Shown: positions 45,400-53,785, counted from the first letter of the stretch. The stretch is 64,000 bases of DNA from an uncultured Prevotella sp. (GCA_946403845.1 CAMJBL010000007.1:1-64000), one strand, 5' to 3'. The notes: a model not told the origin generated them from the sequence alone. Numbers and translations: made by a program.

Positions 45400-45413
45400 A
45401 AAAATAAATAAGT

Positions 45414-46304
45414 ATGAAAAAGTATCTTTTTTTAATGATTGCAGCTGTTCTCACAGGCTGTTCCTCCCAAAACTATGATGGACTCGTGGCTTCCAATATG
45501 TCGTACACAGGATGCAATCAGGAGACAAGGAGTGATGGCAACATCAATCATTCCACAATTAAGTTAACGCGCGATGGCGACCTCATTCATGTGGCACTTA
45601 ACAACTATCCTGTTAATTGTAGTCATCGTAACCTCATGGTCAACTGTAACCAACAAGGTCATCTGTCTATTGCTATCAACGAACTTAATAGCGGAACGGA
45701 TATTGTCAAAGGCACTTGCCTTTGCCCCGTCAATATTTACTTCTCCATCGAAAATGTAAAAGGTGAGTCGTTTCATGTTCTTCTAGACAACAAAGACTTG
45801 GGGGAGGTTTCTTTCAAGGATCACAGCATTGTGGAAGTCGATATATTGACACGTGAGCAGGCTTATGAGGAGGGATTCGACTATAGTGAGCGTTTTGCCG
45901 GAATTTTAACCACTCCCATGGATTATTATCCAGGGGAAGAGCCACGGGAAAAGCCTCGGTTAGAATTGTCATATAATGCAGGGTCGCATACCATCCAGGG
46001 CTTTTATCGGTTTTACCGCATGCCGTGTTATTCCACCAAATTTGATATGGTAATGGATACTGAGACAGACGGAACGCTTGTGTTTAAGTTTGATACGAAT
46101 GGTTATTATGGTTCCGACTGTGGAACCTATTCTCAGATTCTATTCAACATGATCAATGCCCAGAAAGAAGAATATCGCGTCAAAGTCAATCCACATAAAG
46201 TTCTTATAAAAAACGCTGACGGAACAGAAGATGAGACCATCGTTTACGACTACGAGGGTGTTCTCAAGAAAGGTGATCGCGAAACAATTTTGTTACAGGA
46301 ATGA
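45414..46304 (+). CDS. Lipoprotein of unknown function, partner of the STN receptor
   Basis: 296 residues. Lipobox LTGCSS at about residue 16. Several Cys (SYTGCNQE, PVNCSHRN, MVNCNQQ, GTCLCPV, MPCYST, GSDCGTY) suggest disulfides. I do not recognise the family. It sits 14 nt after the receptor gene, has similar A/T-rich composition to the barrel middle, and is the natural candidate for a surface ligand-binding partner. Confidence 0.65.
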   Translation: MKKYLFLMIAAVLTGCSSQNYDGLVASNMSYTGCNQETRSDGNINHSTIKLTRDGDLIHVALNNYPVNCSHRNLMVNCNQQGHLSIAINELNSGTDIVKGTCLCPVNIYFSIENVKGESFHVLLDNKDLGEVSFKDHSIVEVDILTREQAYEEGFDYSERFAGILTTPMDYYPGEEPREKPRLELSYNAGSHTIQGFYRFYRMPCYSTKFDMVMDTETDGTLVFKFDTNGYYGSDCGTYSQILFNMINAQKEEYRVKVNPHKVLIKNADGTEDETIVYDYEGVLKKGDRETILLQE

Positions 46305-46326
46305 TGTTTGTTCGGAAAAAAATTGC

Positions 46327-46334
46327 TACCTTTG
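46327..46334 (+). promoter_or_regulatory. -7 box of the lipoprotein-barrel gene
   Basis: TACCTTTG at 46327-46334, 22 bp before the ATG at 46356. The nearest TTTG (46307) gives a short 16-bp spacer. Confidence 0.5.
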
Positions 46335-46355
46335 CAGCCGCAAAATTTATAGCGC

Positions 46356-47342
46356 ATGAAAATAAAGCAATATTTTTGGATTGTCTGCGGTCTGGTGGGT
46401 ATGGCATTTTTGACGGGATGTCAGCCAAGAGTGATTGTCAATTTAACGGAGCATTATCCGGCACGACAGGCTGACTCGGTGATGGTGTATGAAATGGGTG
46501 ATTCGGTGCCTGCTGAGGCCAAGGTTATCGGTACGGTGAAAGTAACCGATGGCGGGGCGACTTTTGCATACAACTGCCTTTATGGCAACATGGTCTCTTT
46601 AGCCGTGAAAAAGACGGCAGAAAGTGGCGGTAATGCCCTGCGCATTGACAAGCACAAAGAGCCGAGCTTCTGGACTTCGTCGTGTCATCGCATCTGGGGC
46701 AGCATGCTCCTATTGCCTGACTCGCTGGTTACCCTCGATGCCGTGAGTGCCATTCAGAAAGCAGAGTTGGCAAAGGATGCCGAGTTGGCCAGCTTGGCGA
46801 AGGAGCAGATCAGGCGCCATGAGCGTACGATCAATAATCCCAAGAACATTTTCAGCGCTGACTTCGGTTACGGCATCGTTACGTCGGAGATTGTAACCGA
46901 CAGGCATACCTACAAGAACAAAGGGGGCTTTACGGCCGACCTCGCTTACCAGCATTACTGGAAGTTGATAGGTGTGGGAGCCGACTTTAACTTCTTCCAT
47001 ACCTCGTTTGATGAAGGCTTCGACATCGATTTGCTGTATATCGGTCCGAATATTGGATTTAGTTTGAAACTCAGCGAGAAATGGCGGTATGACGCCACAC
47101 TGGGCTTCGGCTATGGTAACTACAAGGAGTCGGCGTGGGGAGATTCTTATAGCGAAGGCGGCATTGCAGGGCGATGTGGCCTGAACCTCGAATACATGTG
47201 CGCCAAGAACATTGCCATAGGCATTAAGATCAACGCCTTTACCATGAGCCTCAATGAGCCCGATGGCTACCAAGGTGGCAAAGATGATTTCTACGGCATC
47301 CACCGAACCGATTTCCAGGGCGGCCTCCGATTCTATTTCTAA
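46356..47342 (+). CDS. Lipoprotein with barrel-like C-terminal half
   Basis: 328 residues. Lipobox LTGCQ at about residue 22. Residues 30-125 form an alpha/beta domain (AKVIGTVKVTDGGATFAYNCLYGNMV...GGNALRI), reminiscent of small outer-membrane stress lipoproteins. A short helix follows (AELAKDAELASLAKEQIRRHER), then about eight amphipathic strands ending in GGLRFYF, the pattern of an OmpA/OmpX-type 8-strand barrel. A lipid-anchored barrel would be unusual; the C-terminus may instead be a periplasmic beta domain. Function unknown. Confidence 0.65.
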   Translation: MKIKQYFWIVCGLVGMAFLTGCQPRVIVNLTEHYPARQADSVMVYEMGDSVPAEAKVIGTVKVTDGGATFAYNCLYGNMVSLAVKKTAESGGNALRIDKHKEPSFWTSSCHRIWGSMLLLPDSLVTLDAVSAIQKAELAKDAELASLAKEQIRRHERTINNPKNIFSADFGYGIVTSEIVTDRHTYKNKGGFTADLAYQHYWKLIGVGADFNFFHTSFDEGFDIDLLYIGPNIGFSLKLSEKWRYDATLGFGYGNYKESAWGDSYSEGGIAGRCGLNLEYMCAKNIAIGIKINAFTMSLNEPDGYQGGKDDFYGIHRTDFQGGLRFYF

Positions 47343-47501
47343 GGTCGCAGGTCGACTCTGCCATCGCGGTTGAATTCAGTCAGCTCCCACTATGCTCTGA
47401 TGATGTCGGCTGCATCAGTCAATCCCTCTGCCGGCTCCTGTCGATTGCGATGCCCGTCTCCTCACAGCCATTTGGAACGCCGCTGAGATTATGATGCCTG
47501 A

Positions 47502-47719
47502 CCCCGATTTTGTTACAAATGTTACTGTTGTTACGTTTCAATAAGGATTAAAATCGGGGGAAAAGTGGAGGAGAGAGGAAAATCTGAATTTTCAGTATTA
47601 TTACTAATTACTTTATATATAATATATATATTATATATAAAGTAATTCCTCCCGCGCACACATTTTCTGCCAGTCAAAAATGCTCTTATTGAAACGTAAC
47701 AACGGTAACAACTGTAACA
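47502..47719. repeat. Nested palindromic element (MITE-like, non-coding)
   Basis: Outer inverted repeat: 47511-47545 against 47685-47719, 32 of 35 bases matching; each arm holds three TGTTAC-like iterons at 9-bp spacing. Centre: a perfect A/T palindrome of 42 bp (47606-47647). A third pair, CCCCGATTTT (47502-47511) and AAAATCGGGG (47550-47559), brackets the left arm. GATT occurs on both outer sides, a possible short target duplication. No ORF. The flanking 47343-47500 is G/C-richer and holds nothing I recognise. Confidence 0.8.
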
Positions 47720-47751
47720 GATTGTCTCTTCGACTGTCATTAGTCAATGAA

Positions 47752-47780
47752 AAATGGCCGGGAATATGTCCTGGCCATTT
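47752..47780 (-). terminator. Terminator of the CpxP-like gene
   Basis: AAATGGCC pairs with GGCCATTT around a 13-nt loop, just past the stop at 47805 on the minus strand. Confidence 0.65.
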
Positions 47781-47804
47781 CATTTTCCCCGAGGGGATCG
47801 CTAT

Positions 47805-48410
47805 TTATTTTTGTTCCTGTGTTTTGGTCTGTTGGGGGGATTTGCCGTCGCGTTTGCCTTTGTCTGGGGCGTTGGGGCGCGGACCGGCATCGCCTTTGCC
47901 TCGCGGACCGGCATTGTGCTTGTCACGCGGGCCGGCATTGCCTTTGCCGCGCTGGCCCATGGGGTTGCGTTTGGCGAGGCGGTTCATTGCCTGCCTCTCC
48001 AGTTCATAGACACGCTGGATTTGTTTGGCACTTAGGAACTTACTGTACTTGTTGTAGTATTCCTGACGAAGGGTAAGCACCTTCTGGCTGTGGTCGAACT
48101 GGTCCTTGATGGCTTTCTCGGCCTCGGCGTCGGTCATTTCTGCCCGGTTCTTGTGCATGTCTTTGTTTTGTGGGCGGAGGGCCCATACTTCCTTCTGATA
48201 GGCGCTGAAGGTCTCGATGAACTTCTGGCTGGTGGCATCGTCGAGCGCCAGCTGACGGGCGATGTGCTTGGCCTGCATCTCTGCCATCTGCTCACGGCTC
48301 ATACGCTGTTTCTTAGTCGGCTTCTGTGGATTGTTTTCCTGAGCCATTGCGGCTGTGCTGAAAGCAACCATCATCAGGGCTGTCAACAGAATTCTAAATA
48401 CTTTCTTCAT
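47805..48410 (-). CDS. Spy/CpxP-like periplasmic protein with repeat tail
   Basis: 201 residues. Signal peptide ends at AAMAQ. The helical middle (MSREQMAEMQAKHIARQLALDDATSQKFIETFSAYQ...) resembles Spy/CpxP-type periplasmic chaperone/metal-sensor proteins with LTxxQ-like helices. The C-terminus is a basic Gly/Pro/Arg/Lys tail with three octapeptide repeats (GPRGKGNA type) from 24-bp DNA repeats. Last gene of an ECF sigma operon, so probably its envelope-stress effector or sensor. Overlaps the anti-sigma gene by 17 bp. Confidence 0.72.
   Translation of the reverse strand: MKKVFRILLTALMMVAFSTAAMAQENNPQKPTKKQRMSREQMAEMQAKHIARQLALDDATSQKFIETFSAYQKEVWALRPQNKDMHKNRAEMTDAEAEKAIKDQFDHSQKVLTLRQEYYNKYSKFLSAKQIQRVYELERQAMNRLAKRNPMGQRGKGNAGPRDKHNAGPRGKGDAGPRPNAPDKGKRDGKSPQQTKTQEQK
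47881..47952 (-). repeat. Three 24-bp tandem repeats in the CpxP-like gene
   Basis: Units start at 47881, 47905 and 47929 and share a GGxCCGGCAT opening. They encode an 8-residue repeat, so copy-number change keeps the frame. Confidence 0.75.
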
Positions 48411-48774
48411 TGTTTAGTTCGTTTAAGTCGTTTAAGTTGTTTTCTAAAAAGAGTTCTTCCTGATAGACCTCGAGCAGGTAGTCCTGATCGTCGGTAGTGA
48501 GATTGTTGAATGCCAGTTCCACATTTTCAAAGTCGTCGGTGACGGCGTCCTGGCCTTGTGGCAGTACCTTCTTGACGACGAGGAACAGGGCGATGCATGC
48601 GGCAACGGCGATGGCCGCACGGATGGCCATGCGGATCACTGTGATCTTCTTCGTCTTGGCAGACTGAGCCTTCACCTCGTTCATCACACTCTCCTCCAAC
48701 TTGTCGAAGAAGCCGTCGGGGATGGTGTAGGGCATCTGTTTGCCGATTTTGCTGAAATCATAATTCTGTTCCAT
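48394..48774 (-). CDS. Probable membrane anti-sigma factor
   Basis: 126 residues. Cytoplasmic N-terminal part (MPYTIPDGFFDKLEESVMNEV), one membrane helix (MAIRAAIAVAACIALFLVV) and an acidic periplasmic tail rich in Asn/Glu/Leu. Encoded directly after an ECF sigma, the expected place for its antagonist, though no zinc-binding ZAS motif is seen. The PDGFF motif is common in such Bacteroidota proteins. Confidence 0.7.
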   Translation of the reverse strand: MEQNYDFSKIGKQMPYTIPDGFFDKLEESVMNEVKAQSAKTKKITVIRMAIRAAIAVAACIALFLVVKKVLPQGQDAVTDDFENVELAFNNLTTDDQDYLLEVYQEELFLENNLNDLNELNNEESI

Positions 48775-48783
48775 ATATATTTA

Positions 48784-49326
48784 CTATAAGTTGTTTGTGT
48801 TCATATACTTGATGATTTTCTCTTTGGCAAAGTGGTAGTTCGCCTTGACGGTGGCCTCCGTGGAGTTGGTGACGGTGGCAATCTCCTTATACGACAGGTC
48901 GTCATAGTAGCGGAGGTTGAAGGCCAGTTGCTGTTTGGCGGGCAGGGCCGTGATGGCCTTCTGCAGCTTGACGGCCTCGGCATTGCCATAGTCGAAATAG
49001 GTGTCGGCCTTCATCGTGAGTGCAACCAGTGGAGCCTCGTCGAGCGACAGCGTCGCTTTGTCCTGGTTCCGTCCTAACAGACGCAGGGCCTCGTTGGTGG
49101 CGATGCGGAAGATCCAGGCCTTGAACGACCCTTCGCCGCTATACTGACTGAAGGAGCGGAAGATGCGGAGGAATGTATCCTGCGTCGCGTCTTGTGCATC
49201 ATCATGGCTGACCACCAGTCGGCGGATGTGCCAATAGACAGGCTCCTTGTATTTCGCCATCAGCAGTCGGAAACCCTTTTCTGCGTTCTCCCTGATCAAC
49301 GGGATGATTTGATTATCGTCTGTCAT
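48784..49326 (-). CDS. ECF-type RNA polymerase sigma factor
   Basis: 180 residues. Region 2 (YWHIRRLVVSHDDAQDATQDTFLRIFRSF) and region 4 (LPAKQQLAFNLRYYDDLSYKEIATVTNSTEATVKANYHFAKEKI). Operon with the small anti-sigma (9 nt downstream) and the CpxP-like protein suggests an envelope-stress response. No standard -7 TAnnTTTG box precedes it, as expected if an ECF sigma reads its own gene. Confidence 0.92.
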   Translation of the reverse strand: MTDDNQIIPLIRENAEKGFRLLMAKYKEPVYWHIRRLVVSHDDAQDATQDTFLRIFRSFSQYSGEGSFKAWIFRIATNEALRLLGRNQDKATLSLDEAPLVALTMKADTYFDYGNAEAVKLQKAITALPAKQQLAFNLRYYDDLSYKEIATVTNSTEATVKANYHFAKEKIIKYMNTNNL

Positions 49327-49389
49327 CTGATAATATGACCTTTTAAAAGCCGGAAAGTAAAAAGGGAAGTTGAATAAAACTTAAAAAGA

Positions 49390-49421
49390 TTTGGTTTTTC
49401 GCCCGATTTACACTACCTTTG
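49390..49421 (+). promoter_or_regulatory. Promoter of map
   Basis: -33 TTTG at 49390-49393, 20 bp, -7 TACCTTTG at 49414-49421; ATG at 49453. Confidence 0.82.
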
Positions 49422-49452
49422 CACCCGCTTATATATATAATAAGGTAAAAGA

Positions 49453-50337
49453 ATGGCTTCAAGGAATCAAAAAAGACGCTGGCATTGCCTGTCGGGAGTG
49501 GCCCCTACGGAGATGGACAAGACCATCATGTATTGGGAGAACAAGGGCAAGCTGGTGCCGACGCGCGACCTGATAAAGACCCCCGAACAGATTGAGGGCA
49601 TCCGCCGGGCGGGTGTCGTGAATACGGGTGTGCTCGACGAGGTGGCCAAACATATCCGTGCCGGCATGTCGACACTGGAAATCGACCAGATCTGTCGGGA
49701 ATACTGCGAGGCGCATCATGCCATACCCGCCTGCCTGAACTATGGCGGCGACGAGGAGACACCGCCCTTCCCGATGTCGGTGTGCACCTCGATCAACGAG
49801 GTGGTGTGTCATGGTGTGCCCAAGGAAGAGGATGTGCTTGAGGAGGGCGACATCATCAACGTGGACTTCACGACCATCCTCGATGGTTACTATGCCGATG
49901 CCAGTCGTATGTTTATCATCGGCAAGACCACACCCGAGAAGGAACAGTTGGTGCGGGTGGCCAAGGAATGTCTGGAGATCGGCATGGAGGCTGCCAAGCC
50001 TTACAGCTTCGTGGGTGATATCGGGCATGCCATCGAAAAGCATTGCAAGAAATACCACTATGGCGTGGTGAGAGACCTGGCCGGTCATGGGGTAGGGCTG
50101 CACTTCCACGAGGAGCCCGACGTTAACCATTACGGCCATCGCGGAACGGGCATGCTGCTCGTGCCGGGCATGGTGTTCACCATTGAGCCGATGATCAATA
50201 TGGGTACCTATGAGGTGTTTATCGATGCCGATGATCCTTATGGTTGGGAGGTGATTTCGGCCGATGAGCAGCCGAGTGCACAGTGGGAGCATACCCTGGT
50301 GATGACGGAGCATGGCGTGGAAATACTGACGTATTGA
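49453..50337 (+). CDS. map: Type I methionyl aminopeptidase
   Basis: 294 residues. Removes initiator Met. Metal ligands: Asp in INVDFTT and YADASR, His in LAGHGVGLHFHE, Glu in FTIEPM and the Glu near the C-terminal QWEHTLVM. It has a basic N-terminal extension (MASRNQKRRWHC...) of about 20 residues ahead of the usual MDKTIMYWENKG start; an alternative start at 49513 would remove it. The promoter position allows both. The stop codon touches a heptamer block. Confidence 0.93.
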   Translation: MASRNQKRRWHCLSGVAPTEMDKTIMYWENKGKLVPTRDLIKTPEQIEGIRRAGVVNTGVLDEVAKHIRAGMSTLEIDQICREYCEAHHAIPACLNYGGDEETPPFPMSVCTSINEVVCHGVPKEEDVLEEGDIINVDFTTILDGYYADASRMFIIGKTTPEKEQLVRVAKECLEIGMEAAKPYSFVGDIGHAIEKHCKKYHYGVVRDLAGHGVGLHFHEEPDVNHYGHRGTGMLLVPGMVFTIEPMINMGTYEVFIDADDPYGWEVISADEQPSAQWEHTLVMTEHGVEILTY

Positions 50338-50363
50338 GCTTTGAACTTTGAGCTTTGAACTTT
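50336..50363 (+). repeat. Heptamer block D1 (GAGCTTT/GAACTTT) between map and tsaD
   Basis: Four 7-bp units, GAGCTTT and GAACTTT alternating twice. It begins in the TGA of map (50335-50337) and ends exactly at the tsaD ATG (50364). Confidence 0.92.
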
Positions 50364-51416
50364 ATGATTACTCAAGATATATATATATTAGGTATAGAGT
50401 CGAGTTGCGACGATACATCGGCGGCGGTGCTCAAGAACGGGGTGCTGCTGTCGAACGTAACGGCGTCGCAGTCGGTGCATGAGGCATACGGCGGTGTGGT
50501 GCCCGAACTGGCGTCGCGGGCGCATCAGCAGAATGTGGTGCCGGTGGTGGATCAGGCCATCAAGCGTGCCGGAATCACCAAGGAACAGTTGTCGGCCATC
50601 GCCTTTACGAGAGGTCCCGGACTGATGGGGTCGTTGCTCGTGGGGGTGAGTTTCGCCAAGGGATTCGCCAGGAGTCTAGGGATTCCGATGATTGATGTGA
50701 ACCATCTGCAAGGGCATGTGATGGCGCATTTTATAAAGGAGCCCGAGATTCAGAATACTCAGAGTAATCCGAGTAATCAGATTCCGCCATTGCCGTTTCT
50801 GTGTTTGCTGGTGAGTGGTGGTAATTCGCAGATTGTGAAGGTGAATGCCTATAACGATATGGAGGTGTTGGGACAGACCATCGACGATGCTGCCGGTGAG
50901 GCCATCGACAAGTGCTCGAAGGTGATGGGACTGGGCTATCCGGGCGGTCCGATTATCGACCGTCTGGCGCGACAGGGCAATCCCAAGGCCTTTACTTTTG
51001 CCGAACCGAACATCCCCAACCTCGATTACAGTTTCTCGGGCCTGAAGACCTCATTCCTGTATTCCCTGCAGAAATGGGTGGCCGATGATCCCGATTTCAT
51101 CGAGAAGCATAAGGAGGATATCGCAGCCTCGTTGGAATGGACGATTGTGGATATCCTGATGAAGAAGCTGAAGAAGGCCGTGAAGCAGACGGGTATCAAG
51201 CATGTGGCTGTGGCCGGTGGCGTGAGTGCCAACAACGGTTTGCGCAACGCGTTCTATGATGCTCAGAAGCGCTATGGCTGGACGATCTACATCCCCAAGT
51301 TCAGCTATACCACCGACAATGCTGCGATGATCGGCATCGTGGGGTATTACAAATATCTGGATGGGGAATTTTGTGGCATTGATGCCCCCGCCTTCAGTAA
51401 AGTCACGTTCGAGTGA
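50364..51416 (+). CDS. tsaD: tRNA N6-adenosine threonylcarbamoyltransferase
   Basis: 350 residues from the ATG at 50364; the TTG three codons upstream lies in the repeat. Transfers threonylcarbamoyl to A37 of ANN-reading tRNAs. ASKHA fold with GIESSCDDTSAAVL, RGPGLMGSLLVG, metal-binding NHLQGHVMAH and LVSGGNSQIV, and VAGGVSANNGLR. The TGA stop is the first unit of the next heptamer block. Confidence 0.95.
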   Translation: MITQDIYILGIESSCDDTSAAVLKNGVLLSNVTASQSVHEAYGGVVPELASRAHQQNVVPVVDQAIKRAGITKEQLSAIAFTRGPGLMGSLLVGVSFAKGFARSLGIPMIDVNHLQGHVMAHFIKEPEIQNTQSNPSNQIPPLPFLCLLVSGGNSQIVKVNAYNDMEVLGQTIDDAAGEAIDKCSKVMGLGYPGGPIIDRLARQGNPKAFTFAEPNIPNLDYSFSGLKTSFLYSLQKWVADDPDFIEKHKEDIAASLEWTIVDILMKKLKKAVKQTGIKHVAVAGGVSANNGLRNAFYDAQKRYGWTIYIPKFSYTTDNAAMIGIVGYYKYLDGEFCGIDAPAFSKVTFE

Positions 51417-51447
51417 ATAGTGAATAGTGAATAGTGAAAAGTGAATA
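51413..51447 (+). repeat. Heptamer block B2 (GTGAATA family) between tsaD and pncC-like gene
   Basis: Five 7-bp units: GTGAATA three times, GTGAAAA, GTGAATA; then GTT and the ATG at 51451. The first unit provides the TGA stop of tsaD (51414-51416). Confidence 0.93.
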
Positions 51448-51450
51448 GTT

Positions 51451-51963
51451 ATGATGGATTTTGAGTCAAAAGTGATGAGCAGGGAGATCAGCGAACTGCT
51501 CTGGGATATGGAGAAAACCGTAGGTACGGCCGAGAGTTGTACGGGCGGACGCATTGCCGAAGCTATCATGTCGGTTCCCGGCGCCTCGAAGTATTTTAAG
51601 GGCGGCATCATCTCCTATGTGAATGAAATCAAGGAGTCGCTGTTGGGCGTCGATCCTCAGGTGCTGGAGGAACAGACGGCCGTTTGTGAAGAGGTGGCTA
51701 AGCAGATGGTCATTGGCGCCTGTAAGCGGCTGAATACCAACTATGCGATTTCGGCAACGGGCTTCGCCGGTCCTACGGGAGGCACAAAGGATATTCCTGT
51801 CGGCACCATCTGGCTGGCTTGTGGTAATGCAGAAAGGGTCATGACTGTCAAAGTTGAAGAAGATCACGGTCGCGACATCAATCTGGCCATCGCCACCAAT
51901 CGCGCCATGCAGCTTTTCTTGGACTATCTTAAGACTGAGACAGTTGCAGAGGTGAAGGAATAA
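51451..51963 (+). CDS. pncC: CinA C-terminal domain protein, nicotinamide-nucleotide amidase type
   Basis: 170 residues. VGTAESCTGGRIAEAI carries the catalytic Ser/Cys region, and ATGFAGPTGGTKDIPVGTIWLA the second signature of the CinA C-terminal/PncC family, which hydrolyses NMN to nicotinate mononucleotide. Stand-alone version without the N-terminal CinA half. Symbol by family only. Confidence 0.85.
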   Translation: MMDFESKVMSREISELLWDMEKTVGTAESCTGGRIAEAIMSVPGASKYFKGGIISYVNEIKESLLGVDPQVLEEQTAVCEEVAKQMVIGACKRLNTNYAISATGFAGPTGGTKDIPVGTIWLACGNAERVMTVKVEEDHGRDINLAIATNRAMQLFLDYLKTETVAEVKE

Positions 51964-52027
51964 GTTAAAAAATCATAATTGTTGGTCAAAACCGGTTTTC
52001 GCCTTTTCTTGTTTCAAAGAAAATTAG

Positions 52028-52035
52028 TACCTTTG
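52028..52035 (+). promoter_or_regulatory. -7 box of the rpmB operon
   Basis: TACCTTTG at 52028-52035 with an imperfect -33 (TTTT at 52004, 20-bp spacer). The transcript starts about 45 nt before rpmB. Confidence 0.6.
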
Positions 52036-52087
52036 CACCCTGTTTGGAATAAGTAGTAAAAAAGAACTAGTAAAAAAGTAGATAGAA

Positions 52088-52351
52088 ATGTCTAAAGTTT
52101 GTCAAATTACAGGAAAGAAGGCACAGATAGGTTGTAATGTGTCTCACTCAAAGCACCACACGAAGAGAAGCTTTGACGTCAACCTGTTCAGCAAGAAATT
52201 CTACTATGTAGAAGAGGGTTGCTGGATTCAGTTGAAGATCAGCGCTGCTGGCCTTCGCATGATTAATAAGGTAGGTCTGGACGCTGCATTGAAGCAGGCT
52301 GTTGCCAAGGGATATGTAGACTGGAAGGACATTAAAGTGATAGGAGACTAA
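52088..52351 (+). CDS. rpmB: 50S ribosomal protein L28
   Basis: 87 residues. [26 protein letters not shown] is the L28 opening. First of rpmB-rpmG-DUF4295, a fixed set in Bacteroidota. Confidence 0.97.
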   Translation: MSKVCQITGKKAQIGCNVSHSKHHTKRSFDVNLFSKKFYYVEEGCWIQLKISAAGLRMINKVGLDAALKQAVAKGYVDWKDIKVIGD

Positions 52352-52356
52352 CGACG

Positions 52357-52548
52357 ATGGCAAACAAGAAAGCTAAGGGTAATCGCGTCCAGGTGATCCT
52401 GGAGTGCACCGAGATGAAGAACAGTGGTCTGCCCGGCACAAGCCGCTATATCACGGTGAAGAACCGTAAGAACACGGCTGAGCGTCTGGAGTTGATGAAG
52501 TATAACCCAATCCTGAAGAAGATGACTCTTCACAAGGAGATTAAATAA
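52357..52548 (+). CDS. rpmG: 50S ribosomal protein L33
   Basis: 63 residues. [42 protein letters not shown] is L33 in its Cys-poor form (one Cys, so no zinc ribbon). It lies 5 nt after rpmB. Confidence 0.96.
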   Translation: MANKKAKGNRVQVILECTEMKNSGLPGTSRYITVKNRKNTAERLELMKYNPILKKMTLHKEIK

Positions 52549-52560
52549 TACGACTGAAGT

Positions 52561-52719
52561 ATGGCAAAGAAAACCGTTGCTACCCTCCATGAAGGTTCAA
52601 AGGATGGTCGCGCTTACACAAAGGTAATCAAGATGGTTAAGAGCCCCAAGACTGGTGCTTACATCTTCGACGAGCAGATGGTTCCTAACGAGGCCGTTAA
52701 GGACTTCTTCAAGAATTAA
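52561..52719 (+). CDS. DUF4295 small basic protein
   Basis: 52 residues, ATG at 52561, TAA at 52717-52719. The sequence begins MAKKTVATLHEGSKDGRAYT and ends EAVKDFFKN. DUF4295 proteins are Bacteroidota-specific, basic, and always sit next to rpmB-rpmG, so a ribosome-linked role is likely but unproven. Confidence 0.88.
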   Translation: MAKKTVATLHEGSKDGRAYTKVIKMVKSPKTGAYIFDEQMVPNEAVKDFFKN

Positions 52720-52742
52720 GAATTGATTTTTTGATAAAAAAG

Positions 52743-52777
52743 AGAGGTTGCAAAGCAATTTGCGACCTCTTTTTTTG
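52743..52777 (+). terminator. Terminator after the rpmB operon
   Basis: AGAGGTTGC pairs with GCGACCTCT (nine pairs, one G-U), followed by seven T. The T-run also contains the -33 TTTG of the ftsY promoter. Confidence 0.88.
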
Positions 52778-52804
52778 CTATCTCAACAAAAATTGCTATC
52801 TTTG
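52774..52804 (+). promoter_or_regulatory. Promoter of ftsY
   Basis: -33 TTTG at 52774-52777, 19 bp, -7 TATCTTTG at 52797-52804; ATG at 52824. Confidence 0.8.
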
Positions 52805-52823
52805 CGCTGTAAATTAGTAGTAT

Positions 52824-53777
52824 ATGGGAATTTTTGGTTTTTTCAATAAAGAAAAGAAGGAAACCTTGGACAAGGGACTGGAGAAGACGAAATCGAGCGT
52901 GTTCGACAAACTGGCACGTGCCGTTGCCGGAAAGTCTAAGGTGGACGATGATGTGCTCGACAATCTGGAGGAGGTGCTGATAACCAGCGACGTAGGTGTG
53001 GATACCACCTTGAAGATCATCGGGCGTATCGAGGAACGTGTGGCCCGCGACAAGTATGTCTCCACGTCGGAACTGAATAACATCCTGAAGGATGAGATTG
53101 CGGCGCTCCTGGCAGAGAACAATGCCGAGGACAATGACAATTGGGACCTGCCCAGTGATCATAAGCCCTACGTGATTCTGGTGGTCGGTGTGAATGGCGT
53201 GGGCAAGACCACGACGATAGGCAAACTGGCCTGGCAGTTCAAGCAGGCCGGTAAGAATGTGTATCTGGGTGCTGCCGACACCTTCCGTGCCGCTGCCGTT
53301 GAACAGCTCTGTATCTGGGGCGAACGGGTAGGAGTGCCTGTCATCAAACAGCAGATGGGCAGCGATCCTGCCAGTGTGGCGTTCGACACCATCTCGAGTG
53401 CGAAGGCTAATGGCGCTGATGTGGTATTGATAGATACCGCCGGTCGTCTGCATAACAAGGTGGGTCTGATGAATGAGTTGAAGAAGATCAAGGACGTGAT
53501 GAAGAAGGTGATGCCCGAGGCACCCGACGAGGTGATGCTCGTGCTCGATGGTTCCACAGGTCAGAACGCCTTTGAACAGGCTAAGCAGTTCTCGGCCGTG
53601 ACGCAGATAACCTCTCTGGCCATTACGAAACTCGACGGTACTGCCAAGGGCGGTGTGGTCATCGGTATCAGCGACCAGTTGAAGGTGCCCGTGAAGTATA
53701 TCGGTCTCGGTGAGGGCATGCAGGACCTGCAGCTCTTTAACAAGCGACAGTTTGTAGACTCACTGTTTCAAGTGTAA
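52824..53777 (+). CDS. ftsY: Signal recognition particle receptor
   Basis: 317 residues. SRP GTPase with N domain, G1 (GVNGVGKTTTIGKLA), DTFRAAAVEQL, DTAGRLHNK, TKLDGTAKGG and GLGEGMQDLQ. The acidic A domain of E. coli FtsY is absent, as in other Bacteroidota. Docks the SRP-ribosome complex at the inner membrane. Confidence 0.96.
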   Translation: MGIFGFFNKEKKETLDKGLEKTKSSVFDKLARAVAGKSKVDDDVLDNLEEVLITSDVGVDTTLKIIGRIEERVARDKYVSTSELNNILKDEIAALLAENNAEDNDNWDLPSDHKPYVILVVGVNGVGKTTTIGKLAWQFKQAGKNVYLGAADTFRAAAVEQLCIWGERVGVPVIKQQMGSDPASVAFDTISSAKANGADVVLIDTAGRLHNKVGLMNELKKIKDVMKKVMPEAPDEVMLVLDGSTGQNAFEQAKQFSAVTQITSLAITKLDGTAKGGVVIGISDQLKVPVKYIGLGEGMQDLQLFNKRQFVDSLFQV

Positions 53778-53785
53778 CATCAATA

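Noticed and set aside
47343..47500. Possible degraded gene before the palindromic element
   Set aside because: G/C-rich and gene-like in texture, but stops occur in every frame and no family is recognisable. I cannot support a pseudogene call.
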